From: an uncultured Ruminococcus sp. | GTDB lineage: Bacteria; Bacillota; Clostridia; Oscillospirales; Ruminococcaceae | Reading direction: 5' to 3' | Assembly: GCA_902762785.1 (NCBI GenBank) | Contig: CACWPL010000012.1 | Location: forward strand, 1-64,000 | Length of the DNA stretch: 64,000 bases | In this document: piece by piece, positions 56,759 through 64,000 of the stretch | Position numbering within the stretch: position 1 is the stretch's first letter | Layout of the letters: every line of letters starts with the position of its first letter | The notes under the pieces: model-generated | The model's database searches: none | What the model saw: the letters and a program-made list of their open reading frames with translations, nothing else | Told to the model about the DNA's origin: nothing | Made by a program: the position numbers and the translations under genes

Positions 56759-58792
56759 ATGGCTAAGAAAGACAAGAACCAGGGCGGAAAGCCCTTTGAG
56801 ATCCCGCGCCCGGTGTTCCCGAAGCGTGCGGTCGTCACCGGCGGTATGCCGTATGGCAACAAGGAGCTGCATTTCGGCCACGTCGGCGGCATGCTCGTCT
56901 TCGCGGACACCTATGCCCGCTTCCTGCGTGACCGCATCGGCAAGGAGAACGTCATCTTCGTGACCGGCACCGACTGCTACGGCTCGCCCATCGCAGAGGG
57001 GTGGCGCAAGAAGGTCGAGGACGGCTCATTCTCCGGCTCCCTCGAGGACTTCGTCCGCATGAACCACGAGAAGCAGAAGGCCACCCTCGTCGACTACGGC
57101 ATCTCCCCCAATCTCTTCGCGGCCTCCGGTCTCGACCGTGCCAAGGAGATCCACGCTGAGGTGACCGACTGGTTCCTCCGCTCCCTCTACGAGAAGGGCC
57201 AGCTCGAGCGCATCTCCACGCAGCAGTTCTTCGACGAGAAGGCCGGCGTGTTCCTGAACGGCCGTCAGGTCATCGGCAAGTGCCCCGTCGAGGGGTGCCA
57301 GTCCGAGAAGGGCTACGCGGACGAGTGCGACCTCGGGCATCAGTACATGCCCAAGGACCTCATCGACCCCGTCTCCACCCTCACCGGCGAGAAGCCCGTC
57401 ATGCGCCCCGTCACCAACTGGTATTTCAAGCTGCGTGACTACGAGCAGCTCATGAAGGACTGGGTCGAGCAGCTCAAGAAGCGCAAGGACGTGCGTCCCG
57501 TCGTTTGGAAGACCATCGACGAGTTCCTCAAGCCCCCGGTCATCTACATCAAGCGCGAGTTCGAGGAGAAGTATCTCTCCCTGCGCGGCACCATGCCCGC
57601 CCACGAGTACCTCGAGGAGCCGAAGAAGCCCAGCTTCACGGTCGTCTTCAAGGAGCTCCACGACTGCGACGAGGCATGCCGCATCCTCTCCCAGAACGGC
57701 ATCCGCTACCGTACCGGCAAGACCCTCGTGCCGTTCCGTCTGACCGGCAACATCGAGTGGGGCGTGCCGGCGCCTGTCCTCGAGGGCGAGGAGGGCCTGA
57801 CCGTTTGGGTATGGCCGGAGTCCCTCTGGGCGCCCATCTCGTTCACGCAGACCTACCTCGAGCAGATCGGCCATGACCGCGAGGAGTGGCGCGATTTCTG
57901 GTGCAGCAAGGATTCCAATGTCTACCAGTTCATCGGCCAGGACAACATCTACTTCTACGGCATCGCCGAGCCTGCCATGTGGATGGCACAGCAGGCCTCC
58001 GAGACCAAGACCGCCGATGTGCCGGACGGCGAGCTCCAGCTCCCCATCATCGTGGCCAATCACCACATCCTCTTCCTGAACAAGAAGGCCTCCAGCTCCG
58101 GCAAGGTCAAGCCGCCCATGGCGGACGAGCTGCTGGCTTACTACACCCCCGAGCAGCTCCGCATGCACTGGCTCGGCCTCGGCCTCGGACAGCAGTCCGT
58201 CAGCTTCGCGCCGAAGCCCCTCGACCCGGATGCCCTCGCCCTCGAGGCACAGGGGCAGAAGTACGCCGACCCCGTCGTCAAGGACGGCCTGCTCCTCTCG
58301 AACGTCTATAACCGCATGATCCGCACCGCGTTCTACACGACCCAGAAGGCCTTCGACGGCATTTTGCCCGACCTCGCCCCCGAGGAGAGCTTCGTCGCCG
58401 ACGCCAAGAAGGCCGTGCTGGACTATGAGCGCCACATGTCCAGGTTCGCGTTCCATCAGTGTACCTACGTCCTCGACAGCTACATCCGCAGCGGCTCGAA
58501 GTATATGGCGCGCGCCGTCAAGCCGGACGAGCAGTCCCCCGAGGAGCTGGCACAGGCGCTGGCGAACCTATTCTACATGATCCGCATCGCCGCCGTCCTC
58601 CTGCACCCGATGGCGCCCTTCGGCACCGAGAAGGTGCGCGAGTATCTCCAGGTGGACGAGCGCATCTGGTCCTGGGACACCATCCTCGAGCCGCTGACCG
58701 CATTCGTCGAGCCGCACCACGCCCTTAAGTTCCTGCCCCCGCGCACCGATTTCTTCACCCGCCACGAGAGCCAGTTCGCCGCAGAGGCGTGA
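56759..58792 (+). CDS. metG: Methionyl-tRNA synthetase-like class I synthetase
   Basis: A 677-residue synthetase. PKRAVVTGGMPYGNKELHFGHVGG contains the HIGH-like site (HFGH), VTGTDCYGSPI the methionine pocket region, and NKKASSSGKVK the KMSKS-like loop. A zinc-type Cys cluster lies near CPVEGCQSEKGYADEC. It is closer to the long archaeal/eukaryotic-like MetG type than to the short Bacillus type, and the C-terminal tRNA-binding (EMAP-like) domain is absent. The TSSS/SASSS change in the KMSKS loop (here KASSS) is notable and should be checked. ATG 56759 has AAGGAG twelve bases upstream. It is the first gene of a transcript with two zinc-ribbon proteins. Confidence 0.85.
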   Translation: MAKKDKNQGGKPFEIPRPVFPKRAVVTGGMPYGNKELHFGHVGGMLVFADTYARFLRDRIGKENVIFVTGTDCYGSPIAEGWRKKVEDGSFSGSLEDFVRMNHEKQKATLVDYGISPNLFAASGLDRAKEIHAEVTDWFLRSLYEKGQLERISTQQFFDEKAGVFLNGRQVIGKCPVEGCQSEKGYADECDLGHQYMPKDLIDPVSTLTGEKPVMRPVTNWYFKLRDYEQLMKDWVEQLKKRKDVRPVVWKTIDEFLKPPVIYIKREFEEKYLSLRGTMPAHEYLEEPKKPSFTVVFKELHDCDEACRILSQNGIRYRTGKTLVPFRLTGNIEWGVPAPVLEGEEGLTVWVWPESLWAPISFTQTYLEQIGHDREEWRDFWCSKDSNVYQFIGQDNIYFYGIAEPAMWMAQQASETKTADVPDGELQLPIIVANHHILFLNKKASSSGKVKPPMADELLAYYTPEQLRMHWLGLGLGQQSVSFAPKPLDPDALALEAQGQKYADPVVKDGLLLSNVYNRMIRTAFYTTQKAFDGILPDLAPEESFVADAKKAVLDYERHMSRFAFHQCTYVLDSYIRSGSKYMARAVKPDEQSPEELAQALANLFYMIRIAAVLLHPMAPFGTEKVREYLQVDERIWSWDTILEPLTAFVEPHHALKFLPPRTDFFTRHESQFAAEA

Positions 58793-58817
58793 CCTCTGCC
58801 GGATAGGAGATGATGCC

Positions 58818-59351
58818 ATGTTCTGCCGTTCCTGCGGCAAGGAGATCCCGGACGACGCCCTGCGCTGTCCTGCCTGCGGCGCCGTCCTGCGCGACATGAC
58901 CGCGCCGCCGCCGTCCCCGGCTGCCATGCAGCGCGACCCCCAGGGGATGCCGCGTCCGCAGACCGTGACGGCCGCGCGTCCGCCCGTCCCGCCGATGCCG
59001 TATCCCGTCCCCCGCAGGCGCGGAGCGGCGTTCGTGGGGAGGATCGTGTTCTGCCTCCTGGGGATGGCGCTCGGGATCGCGGTCGTGGTCTTCGCGCTCC
59101 GCTCGGGGAGCTTCGACGTCCCCGCCGACTTCGGTGAGGCGGCTTCGGAGACGAGCGGCAGCGGCATCACCGCCTACCTCGATGCCGCCCTGCGTCCCGC
59201 CGTGGAGGAGATCGACCGCGTGGTCGATTCGACCGTCGAGACGCTGCGCACCGTCGCCCTTGCGGCCAAGGTGATGCTCACCCTGACCGGCGGCACGGTC
59301 GCGCTGTTCTTCAGCTACCTGCTCTGCACCACGCTCGATAGGAGGGATTGA
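58818..59351 (+). CDS. Zinc-ribbon membrane protein
   Basis: A 177-residue protein. N-terminal zinc ribbon FCRSCGKEIPDDALRCPACG (two CxxC pairs), a Pro-rich linker to 75, a membrane segment near 77-98 (GRIVFCLLGMALGIAVVVFAL), an extracellular or cytoplasmic helical part, and a second membrane segment near 155-175. The function is unknown. AGGAGATGATGCC precedes the ATG. It ends three bases before a related gene with the same ribbon start, so the two were probably produced by duplication. Confidence 0.8.
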   Translation: MFCRSCGKEIPDDALRCPACGAVLRDMTAPPPSPAAMQRDPQGMPRPQTVTAARPPVPPMPYPVPRRRGAAFVGRIVFCLLGMALGIAVVVFALRSGSFDVPADFGEAASETSGSGITAYLDAALRPAVEEIDRVVDSTVETLRTVALAAKVMLTLTGGTVALFFSYLLCTTLDRRD

Positions 59352-59354
59352 ACC

Positions 59355-60779
59355 ATGTTCTGCCAACGATGCGGCAAGGAGATCCCGGACGGCGAGGCCG
59401 TCTACATCGACGGCTTCGCGCTCTGTGAGGACTGTGCGGCTGCCCCGGAGGGCGCCGAGACGGACTTCTTCGAGGCGGACGTCATCGAGGCGGACGTGGT
59501 CGAGACCGCCGTCATCGAGACGGACGAGGATGCCGATGCTGAGGCAGACGAGGACGACCCGGAGGTCATCGACGTCGACTTCTCCGATGCGGATGATCCG
59601 CCGCCGCCCGATCCGCCCGACGAGGACGCACCGCCCCCGATGCCCGAGAAGCCGCGTCTGCCCGTCTGGCAGAAGCTCCTTTGGGTGTTCGGCGGTCTGC
59701 TGTTCTGCGGGACGGTCGTGGCCATCCTGTTCCATGTCCACGTGCTGTGCATCCACGACTGGATCCCCGCGGGGTGTGAGACGCCGGAGACGTGCCGCAT
59801 CTGCGGGATGACCCGCGGCGACGTCGGCGGCCACGACTGGCGCGATGCCGACTGCACCACGCCCGTGACCTGTGACATCTGCGGCGCCACCGAGGGCAGT
59901 CCTCTTGGACACGACTGGCAGGCGCCCGACTGCACCACGCCCATCACCTGCGCCCGCTGCGGCGCGACGGACGGCGAACCCCTCGGCCACGACTGGCAGG
60001 ACGCCGACTGTGAGCATCCCCGTACCTGCGCCCGCTGCGGCAAGACGGACGGTGAGCCCCTCGGCCACGACTGGCAGGACGCCGACTGCACCACCCCCAA
60101 GACCTGCAAGCGCTGCGGCGCCACCGAGGGCGACCCCCTCGGCCACGACTGGCAGGACGCCGACTGCACGACCCCCAAGACCTGCAAGGTCTGCGGGGAA
60201 ACGGAGGGCGAGCCGGCCGGCCACCAATGGGCAGACGCGACCCTGACCACGCCCAAGACCTGCACCGTCTGCGGGGAGACCGAGGGCACGCCGCTCGACA
60301 TCGCGACCTTCACCCCCCTGGAGCTGATGCACGTCAGCAAGGACGATTATGTGGAGGCTGCGGACGCCTATTACAAGGAGGCCGGGTGCGATGCCTGCGT
60401 CTACAGCGGCTACCAGGACACGATGATGAGCCGCACCTTCCCGGACTACTGCCTCGCCTACAACGGGCAGTCCGACGGGCCCGATCATATCCACGTCTGG
60501 GACGGCAAGGTCACTGCGTCCACCTATGTCGGCATGACCTATAATTCCCTCGTGGCCACGCTCGGCAAGCCGAAGGGCTACACCGTCGACGAGGACGAGG
60601 GGTGGCAGGTCGTGTATTACGAGATCGACGGCGTTTGGGTGCATTACTACTTCCGCGCCAAGACCTTCTATGACGAGATCATCGACTATCTGGCCGGACG
60701 CGACTCCGGCGTCACCATCTATGACGGCACGCTGACCGTGAAGGAAGCGATGCTGAGCGATTCCAAATGGTACGACTAG
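59355..60779 (+). CDS. Zinc-ribbon membrane protein with six 26-residue Cys/His repeats
   Basis: A 474-residue protein. It starts with the zinc ribbon FCQRCGKEIPDGEAVYIDGF...CEDC, then a very acidic stretch (about 30-90) and one membrane segment near 112-132. Next come six tandem 26-residue units of the pattern C-x2-C-G-x-T-x-G-x3-G-H-x-W-x2-A-x-C-x2-P-x-T (about 150-310) and a mixed C-terminal domain with DSKWYD at the end. Each unit could bind one zinc through CxxC, His and a further Cys, a treble-clef-like or new ribbon. The sixth unit has lost its third Cys. The function is unknown. Confidence 0.85.
   Translation: MFCQRCGKEIPDGEAVYIDGFALCEDCAAAPEGAETDFFEADVIEADVVETAVIETDEDADAEADEDDPEVIDVDFSDADDPPPPDPPDEDAPPPMPEKPRLPVWQKLLWVFGGLLFCGTVVAILFHVHVLCIHDWIPAGCETPETCRICGMTRGDVGGHDWRDADCTTPVTCDICGATEGSPLGHDWQAPDCTTPITCARCGATDGEPLGHDWQDADCEHPRTCARCGKTDGEPLGHDWQDADCTTPKTCKRCGATEGDPLGHDWQDADCTTPKTCKVCGETEGEPAGHQWADATLTTPKTCTVCGETEGTPLDIATFTPLELMHVSKDDYVEAADAYYKEAGCDACVYSGYQDTMMSRTFPDYCLAYNGQSDGPDHIHVWDGKVTASTYVGMTYNSLVATLGKPKGYTVDEDEGWQVVYYEIDGVWVHYYFRAKTFYDEIIDYLAGRDSGVTIYDGTLTVKEAMLSDSKWYD
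59845..60300 (+). repeat. 78-bp in-frame tandem repeats coding Cys/His units
   Basis: Six in-frame repeats of 78 bases (26 codons) with high DNA similarity, especially the GGCCACGACTGGCAGGACGC word. They sit inside the 474-residue gene. Unit count could vary between strains. Confidence 0.8.
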
Positions 60780-60836
60780 GGCACGCCCTATCGCATATCC
60801 CCCATCCTATATCCCAACAAAAAAGGAGGCATATCC

Positions 60837-61460
60837 ATGAGCAAGAACGCGATGTTCGACCTGACCTACGGCCTGTTCGTCGTTTCCGTCCATGCGGACG
60901 GGCGCGACAATGCCTGCATCACCAACACGGTGCAGCAGGTGACGGGCGTCCCGAACCGCATCTCCCTGACCCTCAACAAGTCCAACTACACCCACGACCT
61001 TCTGATGAAGAACGGCTATTTCACGGCGTCTATCATCAGTGAGGCGGCCGAGTTCGAGCTGTTCCGCCGGTTCGGCTTCCAATCCGGGCGGGACGCGGAC
61101 AAGTTCGCGGGCTTCGACGCCGTCCGGCGTACCCAGAGCGGCACCCTCGCCGTGACGCAGGGCACCAATTCCGCCATCACCGCGCGCATCTTCCACAGCG
61201 TCGACCTGGGGACGCATACCATCTTCTTTGCGGACGTCGTCGAGGAGGCCGTCTTCTCGGATGTGCCCTCCGCGACCTATGCGTACTATCATGCCAACAT
61301 CAAGCCCAAGCCCGAGGCCGTCGGCACGACCCCGGACGGCCAGACCGTTTGGCGCTGCCGCATCTGCGGCTATGAGTATGTCGGCGAGGAGCTGCCGGAC
61401 GATTTTGTTTGTCCCCTCTGCAAGCATCCTGCGTCTGACTTTGAGAAAGTAGTAAAATGA
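60837..61460 (+). CDS. Flavin reductase-rubredoxin fusion (high-molecular-weight rubredoxin)
   Basis: A 207-residue cytoplasmic electron carrier. The N-terminal flavin reductase-like domain (split beta-barrel, about 1-150) contains MFDLTYGLFVVSVHADGRDNACITNT and SAITARIFHSVDLG. The C-terminal rubredoxin domain has WRCRICGYEYVGEELPDDFVCPLC, i.e. the two C-x2-C pairs that bind one iron. Such fusions occur in anaerobic Firmicutes and probably pass electrons from NAD(P)H through FMN to rubredoxin for oxygen or peroxide reduction. AAGGAGGCATATCC precedes the ATG. A strong terminator follows. Confidence 0.92.
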   Translation: MSKNAMFDLTYGLFVVSVHADGRDNACITNTVQQVTGVPNRISLTLNKSNYTHDLLMKNGYFTASIISEAAEFELFRRFGFQSGRDADKFAGFDAVRRTQSGTLAVTQGTNSAITARIFHSVDLGTHTIFFADVVEEAVFSDVPSATYAYYHANIKPKPEAVGTTPDGQTVWRCRICGYEYVGEELPDDFVCPLCKHPASDFEKVVK

Positions 61461-61480
61461 TAGCGCTGCCGTTATGACGA

Positions 61481-61520
61481 ACGCCCGCCCCGGGGATGGC
61501 CTCGGGGCGGGCGTTGTTTC
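61481..61520. terminator. Strong bidirectional terminator
   Basis: ACGCCCGCCCCG (61481-61492) pairs with CGGGGCGGGCGT (61503-61514); TGTTTCTT follows on the plus strand. It separates the rubredoxin fusion gene from the convergent Nudix-HAD gene. Confidence 0.88.
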
Positions 61521-61532
61521 TTGATGATGCGG

Positions 61533-62744
61533 TCAGTCCGCGGCGCCGAGGGGCGGGGCAGCGGGCGAGAGGAGCCATGCACGGGCGTCCTCGAGGGAGG
61601 CGAAGGTCTTCCACGAGAGGGCGTTCGACTCCACGTTCGGCGGCACCAGGTCCGGCACCTGCACGGGATAGACCGCCGCACGGAACGCGCTGCGCAGGCC
61701 GTTGCGGGAGTCCTCGAAGGCGATGCAGGCCGTCGGGTCGAGGCCGAGGGCGTCGCAGGCCTTCTGGTAGATCTCCGGGTGGGGCTTGCCGTGGGTCACG
61801 GTGTCGCCGGTGATGACGGCGTCGAAATAGCGCAGCAGTCCTGCACGGTCGAGCTGGTCCTTGACGGTCACGGCGCGGGTGGAGCTGGCCACGGCGAGCT
61901 TGACGCCCGCAGCGTGCAGCGTCTCCAAAATGGCCGCCGCCCCTGCCTTGACGGGGACCTCCACGTCCGTGATGGCGTGCGACATGGCACGGGTGCGGGC
62001 GCGGAAGCCCTCGTAGTCGAACGCGTCCCCGAGGCGGCTGCGGAAGACGGCGCGGTCGCCGGCCTCGTTCAGGCCGATGCACGCGTCGAGGATGGGGTCG
62101 ATGTCCTCGATGCCGAACTCCGGCGCGGCCTTGCGCCACGCCTCACGGGTGACGCGCTCCGTATCGAGGAGCAGACCGTCCATGTCGAAGACCGCCCCCA
62201 GCACGCGCGCGGGCGACCCGAAGGGGTAGAGCCGCGTACCGGGGAACTGCTTCTCGTAGAGGTCGAAGAGGATGCTGTGGAAGCTGTACGGGATGACGTT
62301 GTGGGACGCCACGAGCGCCTCCCATCCGGCCTTGTCCACCCAGCGCACGGCCTGGACCTCCTCCTTCTGGAGGCGCAGGGGCGGGTCGACCGTGTCGAGG
62401 CGGATGAGCCAATAGTCATCGAAGGTGTTCCCGGCGCGGAAGGTGAAGATGGGCTCGGTGTCCGTCAGGTCGACGGTGAGGCCCAGCTCCTCGAGGATCT
62501 CGCGCTCGGCGGCGCGGCGGCTGTCGTCGCCCGTCTGGGCGATGCCGCCGACGGAGATGTCCCACATCCCCGGCCAGCTCGCCTTGTCGTCCACGCGCTG
62601 CTGCACGAGGAAGCGGCCGTCCCGGTCGAAGATGAGGATGTGGACGACCTGGATGTATTCGTCCGCTGCCCGCCGCGTCCCGCGCGCGACCCTGCGCCCG
62701 GTCAGGTGGCGGTGGATGTCATAGATGTCCTGGAATTCCGGCAT
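61533..62744 (-). CDS. Nudix hydrolase-HAD phosphatase fusion
   Basis: A 403-residue bifunctional protein. The N-terminal Nudix domain (about 1-170) has the box G-x5-D-x7-REILEELGL; the usual first Glu is Asp here, which may tune metal binding. The C-terminal HAD phosphatase (about 185-395) starts AVFDMDGLLLDTE (the nucleophile Asp) and has KPHPEIYQKAC and AFEDSRNG, resembling beta-phosphoglucomutase/YvdM-like HADs. The two domains could act in sequence on a nucleotide sugar or sugar phosphate; the substrate is unknown. AAAAGGAGG precedes ATG 62744; the longer frame to 62870 lacks a ribosome site. It is divergent from the lipoprotein gene. Confidence 0.9.
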   Translation of the reverse strand: MPEFQDIYDIHRHLTGRRVARGTRRAADEYIQVVHILIFDRDGRFLVQQRVDDKASWPGMWDISVGGIAQTGDDSRRAAEREILEELGLTVDLTDTEPIFTFRAGNTFDDYWLIRLDTVDPPLRLQKEEVQAVRWVDKAGWEALVASHNVIPYSFHSILFDLYEKQFPGTRLYPFGSPARVLGAVFDMDGLLLDTERVTREAWRKAAPEFGIEDIDPILDACIGLNEAGDRAVFRSRLGDAFDYEGFRARTRAMSHAITDVEVPVKAGAAAILETLHAAGVKLAVASSTRAVTVKDQLDRAGLLRYFDAVITGDTVTHGKPHPEIYQKACDALGLDPTACIAFEDSRNGLRSAFRAAVYPVQVPDLVPPNVESNALSWKTFASLEDARAWLLSPAAPPLGAAD

Positions 62745-62768
62745 AGTATCTCCTCCTTTTCTGTTTTT

Positions 62769-62797
62769 ATTATACAGGAGATGCGTCCGAAAGTCAA
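62769..62797 (-). promoter_or_regulatory. Promoter of the Nudix-HAD gene
   Basis: Minus strand -35 TTGACT (62792-62797), 17-base spacer, -10 TATAAT (62769-62774), 25 bases from the ATG. It is part of a divergent promoter pair. Confidence 0.9.
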
Positions 62798-62807
62798 CCC
62801 GTGCGCG

Positions 62808-62836
62808 TTGACAAAGCCGGCGGATCGTGGTATACT
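62808..62836 (+). promoter_or_regulatory. Promoter of the truncated lipoprotein gene
   Basis: -35 TTGACA (62808-62813), 17-base spacer, -10 TATACT (62831-62836). The two divergent -35 boxes are only ten bases apart, so the genes may share regulation. Confidence 0.9.
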
Positions 62837-62914
62837 TTATTTGTATCATCCTCGACACGATACGGCACATCGCGTGTCATTTTTAAGATACGATCCATAA
62901 GGAGGATCTGCGTT

Positions 62915-64000
62915 ATGAAGTACAAAATGCCCCTCGTGCTGGCAGTGGCGCTGCTGTGTACCGGGTGCAGCACCATCCCGGACAGCGTCGCACCGACGGA
63001 GACGGCCGCTCCCGTCTCCGCGACCGAGGCCACGTCCGAAACGGCCGCCCCTGCGACCACCCCCGCTCCCCTCGTGACCACCGCCAAGGCAACGGAAGCC
63101 CCCACCGAAGAGGAGGTCTACAAGAACTGGCAGGAGGCCTATCACGCCTTCCTCGACCGCGTCGTCCTCTCGGAGGGCTATTCCGAGCCGGACAGCATCT
63201 TCGGCGTCGCCGACCTCGATGACGACGGCGACCCGGAGCTGGTCATCGCGCTCGAGGGCGGCGTCGGCAGCGATTCGGCCTTCGCCATCTACACCTACCG
63301 CGAGGGACGCGTCGTCCCCATCGCCGACCTCAAGGGCGGTACCCTCCCCATGAGCGCCCCGGCCCTGCGCTATGCCCCCGAGGAGGGCCTCATCACCATC
63401 GGCTACGGGCGCCATGACGTCTCCACGAGCGTCTACTATGCGCTCAACGACCTCCAGCTCAATTACCTGATGAGCGTCCGCAGGGAGGGCACGGATGCGC
63501 CGGAGTACGACATCGCCCCCGACGCCCTCACGGACAGTGAGGCGCGCGAGATCTACGGGCGGGACAGCAGCGAGTGGAAGTCCGTCTACCTCCAGCTCGT
63601 CGCCGATGCCGACCAGGCCGATGCCTTCCGGGACGGCTACACCCCCGGCAGCGAGAAGGGCGACTACGGCGAGGCGCTCTTCGGGAGCACCGTCTCCGAT
63701 GACTGGAAGGACGCCTACCGCCAGCGCCTCGACGAGATCTCGTCCGCGGGCGGCTTCGAGGAGGCCGCCAATGCCTGGGCGCAGGAGGATGTCGACGGCG
63801 ACGGCGTCCCCGAGCTGTACTGGATGCCGGACACGGGCAGCAACCGCTTCGCGCCCGCGGCCGTCTATGCGTGGCGTGACGGCGAGATCGTCGAGGTCGC
63901 GCCGCTCAACGACTGGTTCGCCCTCGGGCAGGGGGCCTTCTCCTACACGTCCGACGGCTACCTCCGCAGCGAGCTGCTGCGGCAGGGCGAGTGGACGACA
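62915..64000 (+). CDS. Lipoprotein, truncated by the window edge
   Basis: At least 362 residues, running off the right end. The signal peptide ends in LLCTGC with the lipidated Cys near 18. A Thr/Ala/Pro/Glu-rich linker follows to about 60. Then the repeat-like patterns DLDDDGDPELVIALEG and DVDGDGVPELYWMPD appear, resembling calcium-loop or VCBS/FG-GAP-like motifs. The same type of motif occurs in the lipoprotein at 49090-50346. AAGGAGG precedes ATG 62915 and the divergent promoter pair lies upstream. No enzyme function was recognised. Confidence 0.82.
   Translation, partial: MKYKMPLVLAVALLCTGCSTIPDSVAPTETAAPVSATEATSETAAPATTPAPLVTTAKATEAPTEEEVYKNWQEAYHAFLDRVVLSEGYSEPDSIFGVADLDDDGDPELVIALEGGVGSDSAFAIYTYREGRVVPIADLKGGTLPMSAPALRYAPEEGLITIGYGRHDVSTSVYYALNDLQLNYLMSVRREGTDAPEYDIAPDALTDSEAREIYGRDSSEWKSVYLQLVADADQADAFRDGYTPGSEKGDYGEALFGSTVSDDWKDAYRQRLDEISSAGGFEEAANAWAQEDVDGDGVPELYWMPDTGSNRFAPAAVYAWRDGEIVEVAPLNDWFALGQGAFSYTSDGYLRSELLRQGEWTT

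Overview
The window is a GC-rich chromosome segment from a low-branching Firmicute, most likely an uncultured or poorly described gut member of the Oscillospirales/Ruminococcaceae. The evidence is a standard Firmicutes ylxM-ffh-rpsP-khpA-rimM-trmD operon, HPr with both His15 and Ser46, SpoIVB and a SpoVB-like flippase, HU/MazG/RqcP neighbours, AGGAGG-type ribosome sites, sigma-A promoters with 17-base spacers, and many C-terminal dockerins. No rRNA, tRNA, CRISPR array, transposase or phage gene was seen. Nearly all of the window is chromosomal. The last gene runs off the right edge.

Layout. Bases 1-640 are a two-copy long tandem repeat. Bases 725-2457 carry a class II glutamine amidotransferase and cysteine synthase. 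Bases 2510-10092 are a tightly packed minus-strand operon driven by a near-consensus promoter. It encodes a 1946-residue protein (Sm-like start, helical repeats, C-terminal P-loop STAND-like ATPase), a 345-residue protein ending in a HEPN-type R-x4-H motif, and a SAM methyltransferase. It is the best candidate for an undescribed (conflict or stress type) system. Bases 10207-18055 hold cell-surface genes: a C39-like peptidase, two L,D-transpeptidases, a large polytopic membrane protein and two unknowns. Bases 18416-23000 carry a BspA-like LRR/dockerin protein, a small membrane protein, the SpoIVB peptidase and HPr. Bases 23121-26870 are the translation/SRP operon.

Bases 26964-39355 are a paralogous cluster of six BspA-type LRR_5 proteins ending in dockerins, with a CAP-domain protein inserted. 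Several paralogs share near-identical promoter and terminator cassettes. The LRR-dockerin proteins (seven including 18416-20356) suggest a cell-surface or cellulosome-like display of adhesion proteins rather than enzymes. Bases 39539-44120 are alpha-glucan metabolism (GH13 enzyme and glycogen phosphorylase), each with its own terminator. Bases 44379-47372 are a thioesterase, a GtrA protein and HtpG, with a CIRCE operator at the promoter.

Bases 47373-48281 are gene-free and repeat-rich, with three tandem copies of a hairpin-bearing element. Bases 48360-54584 hold a DtxR-like regulator, RqcP, a lipoprotein, HU, MazG, TrpS, an unknown protein and an aminotransferase with a structured leader. Bases 54673-64000 run through a SpoVB-like flippase, a low-complexity tract, a MetRS-like synthetase, two zinc-ribbon membrane proteins (one with six 26-residue Cys/His repeats), a flavoreductase-rubredoxin fusion, a Nudix-HAD fusion and a truncated lipoprotein gene.

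All functions are assigned from visible motifs and family knowledge. No database search was possible.
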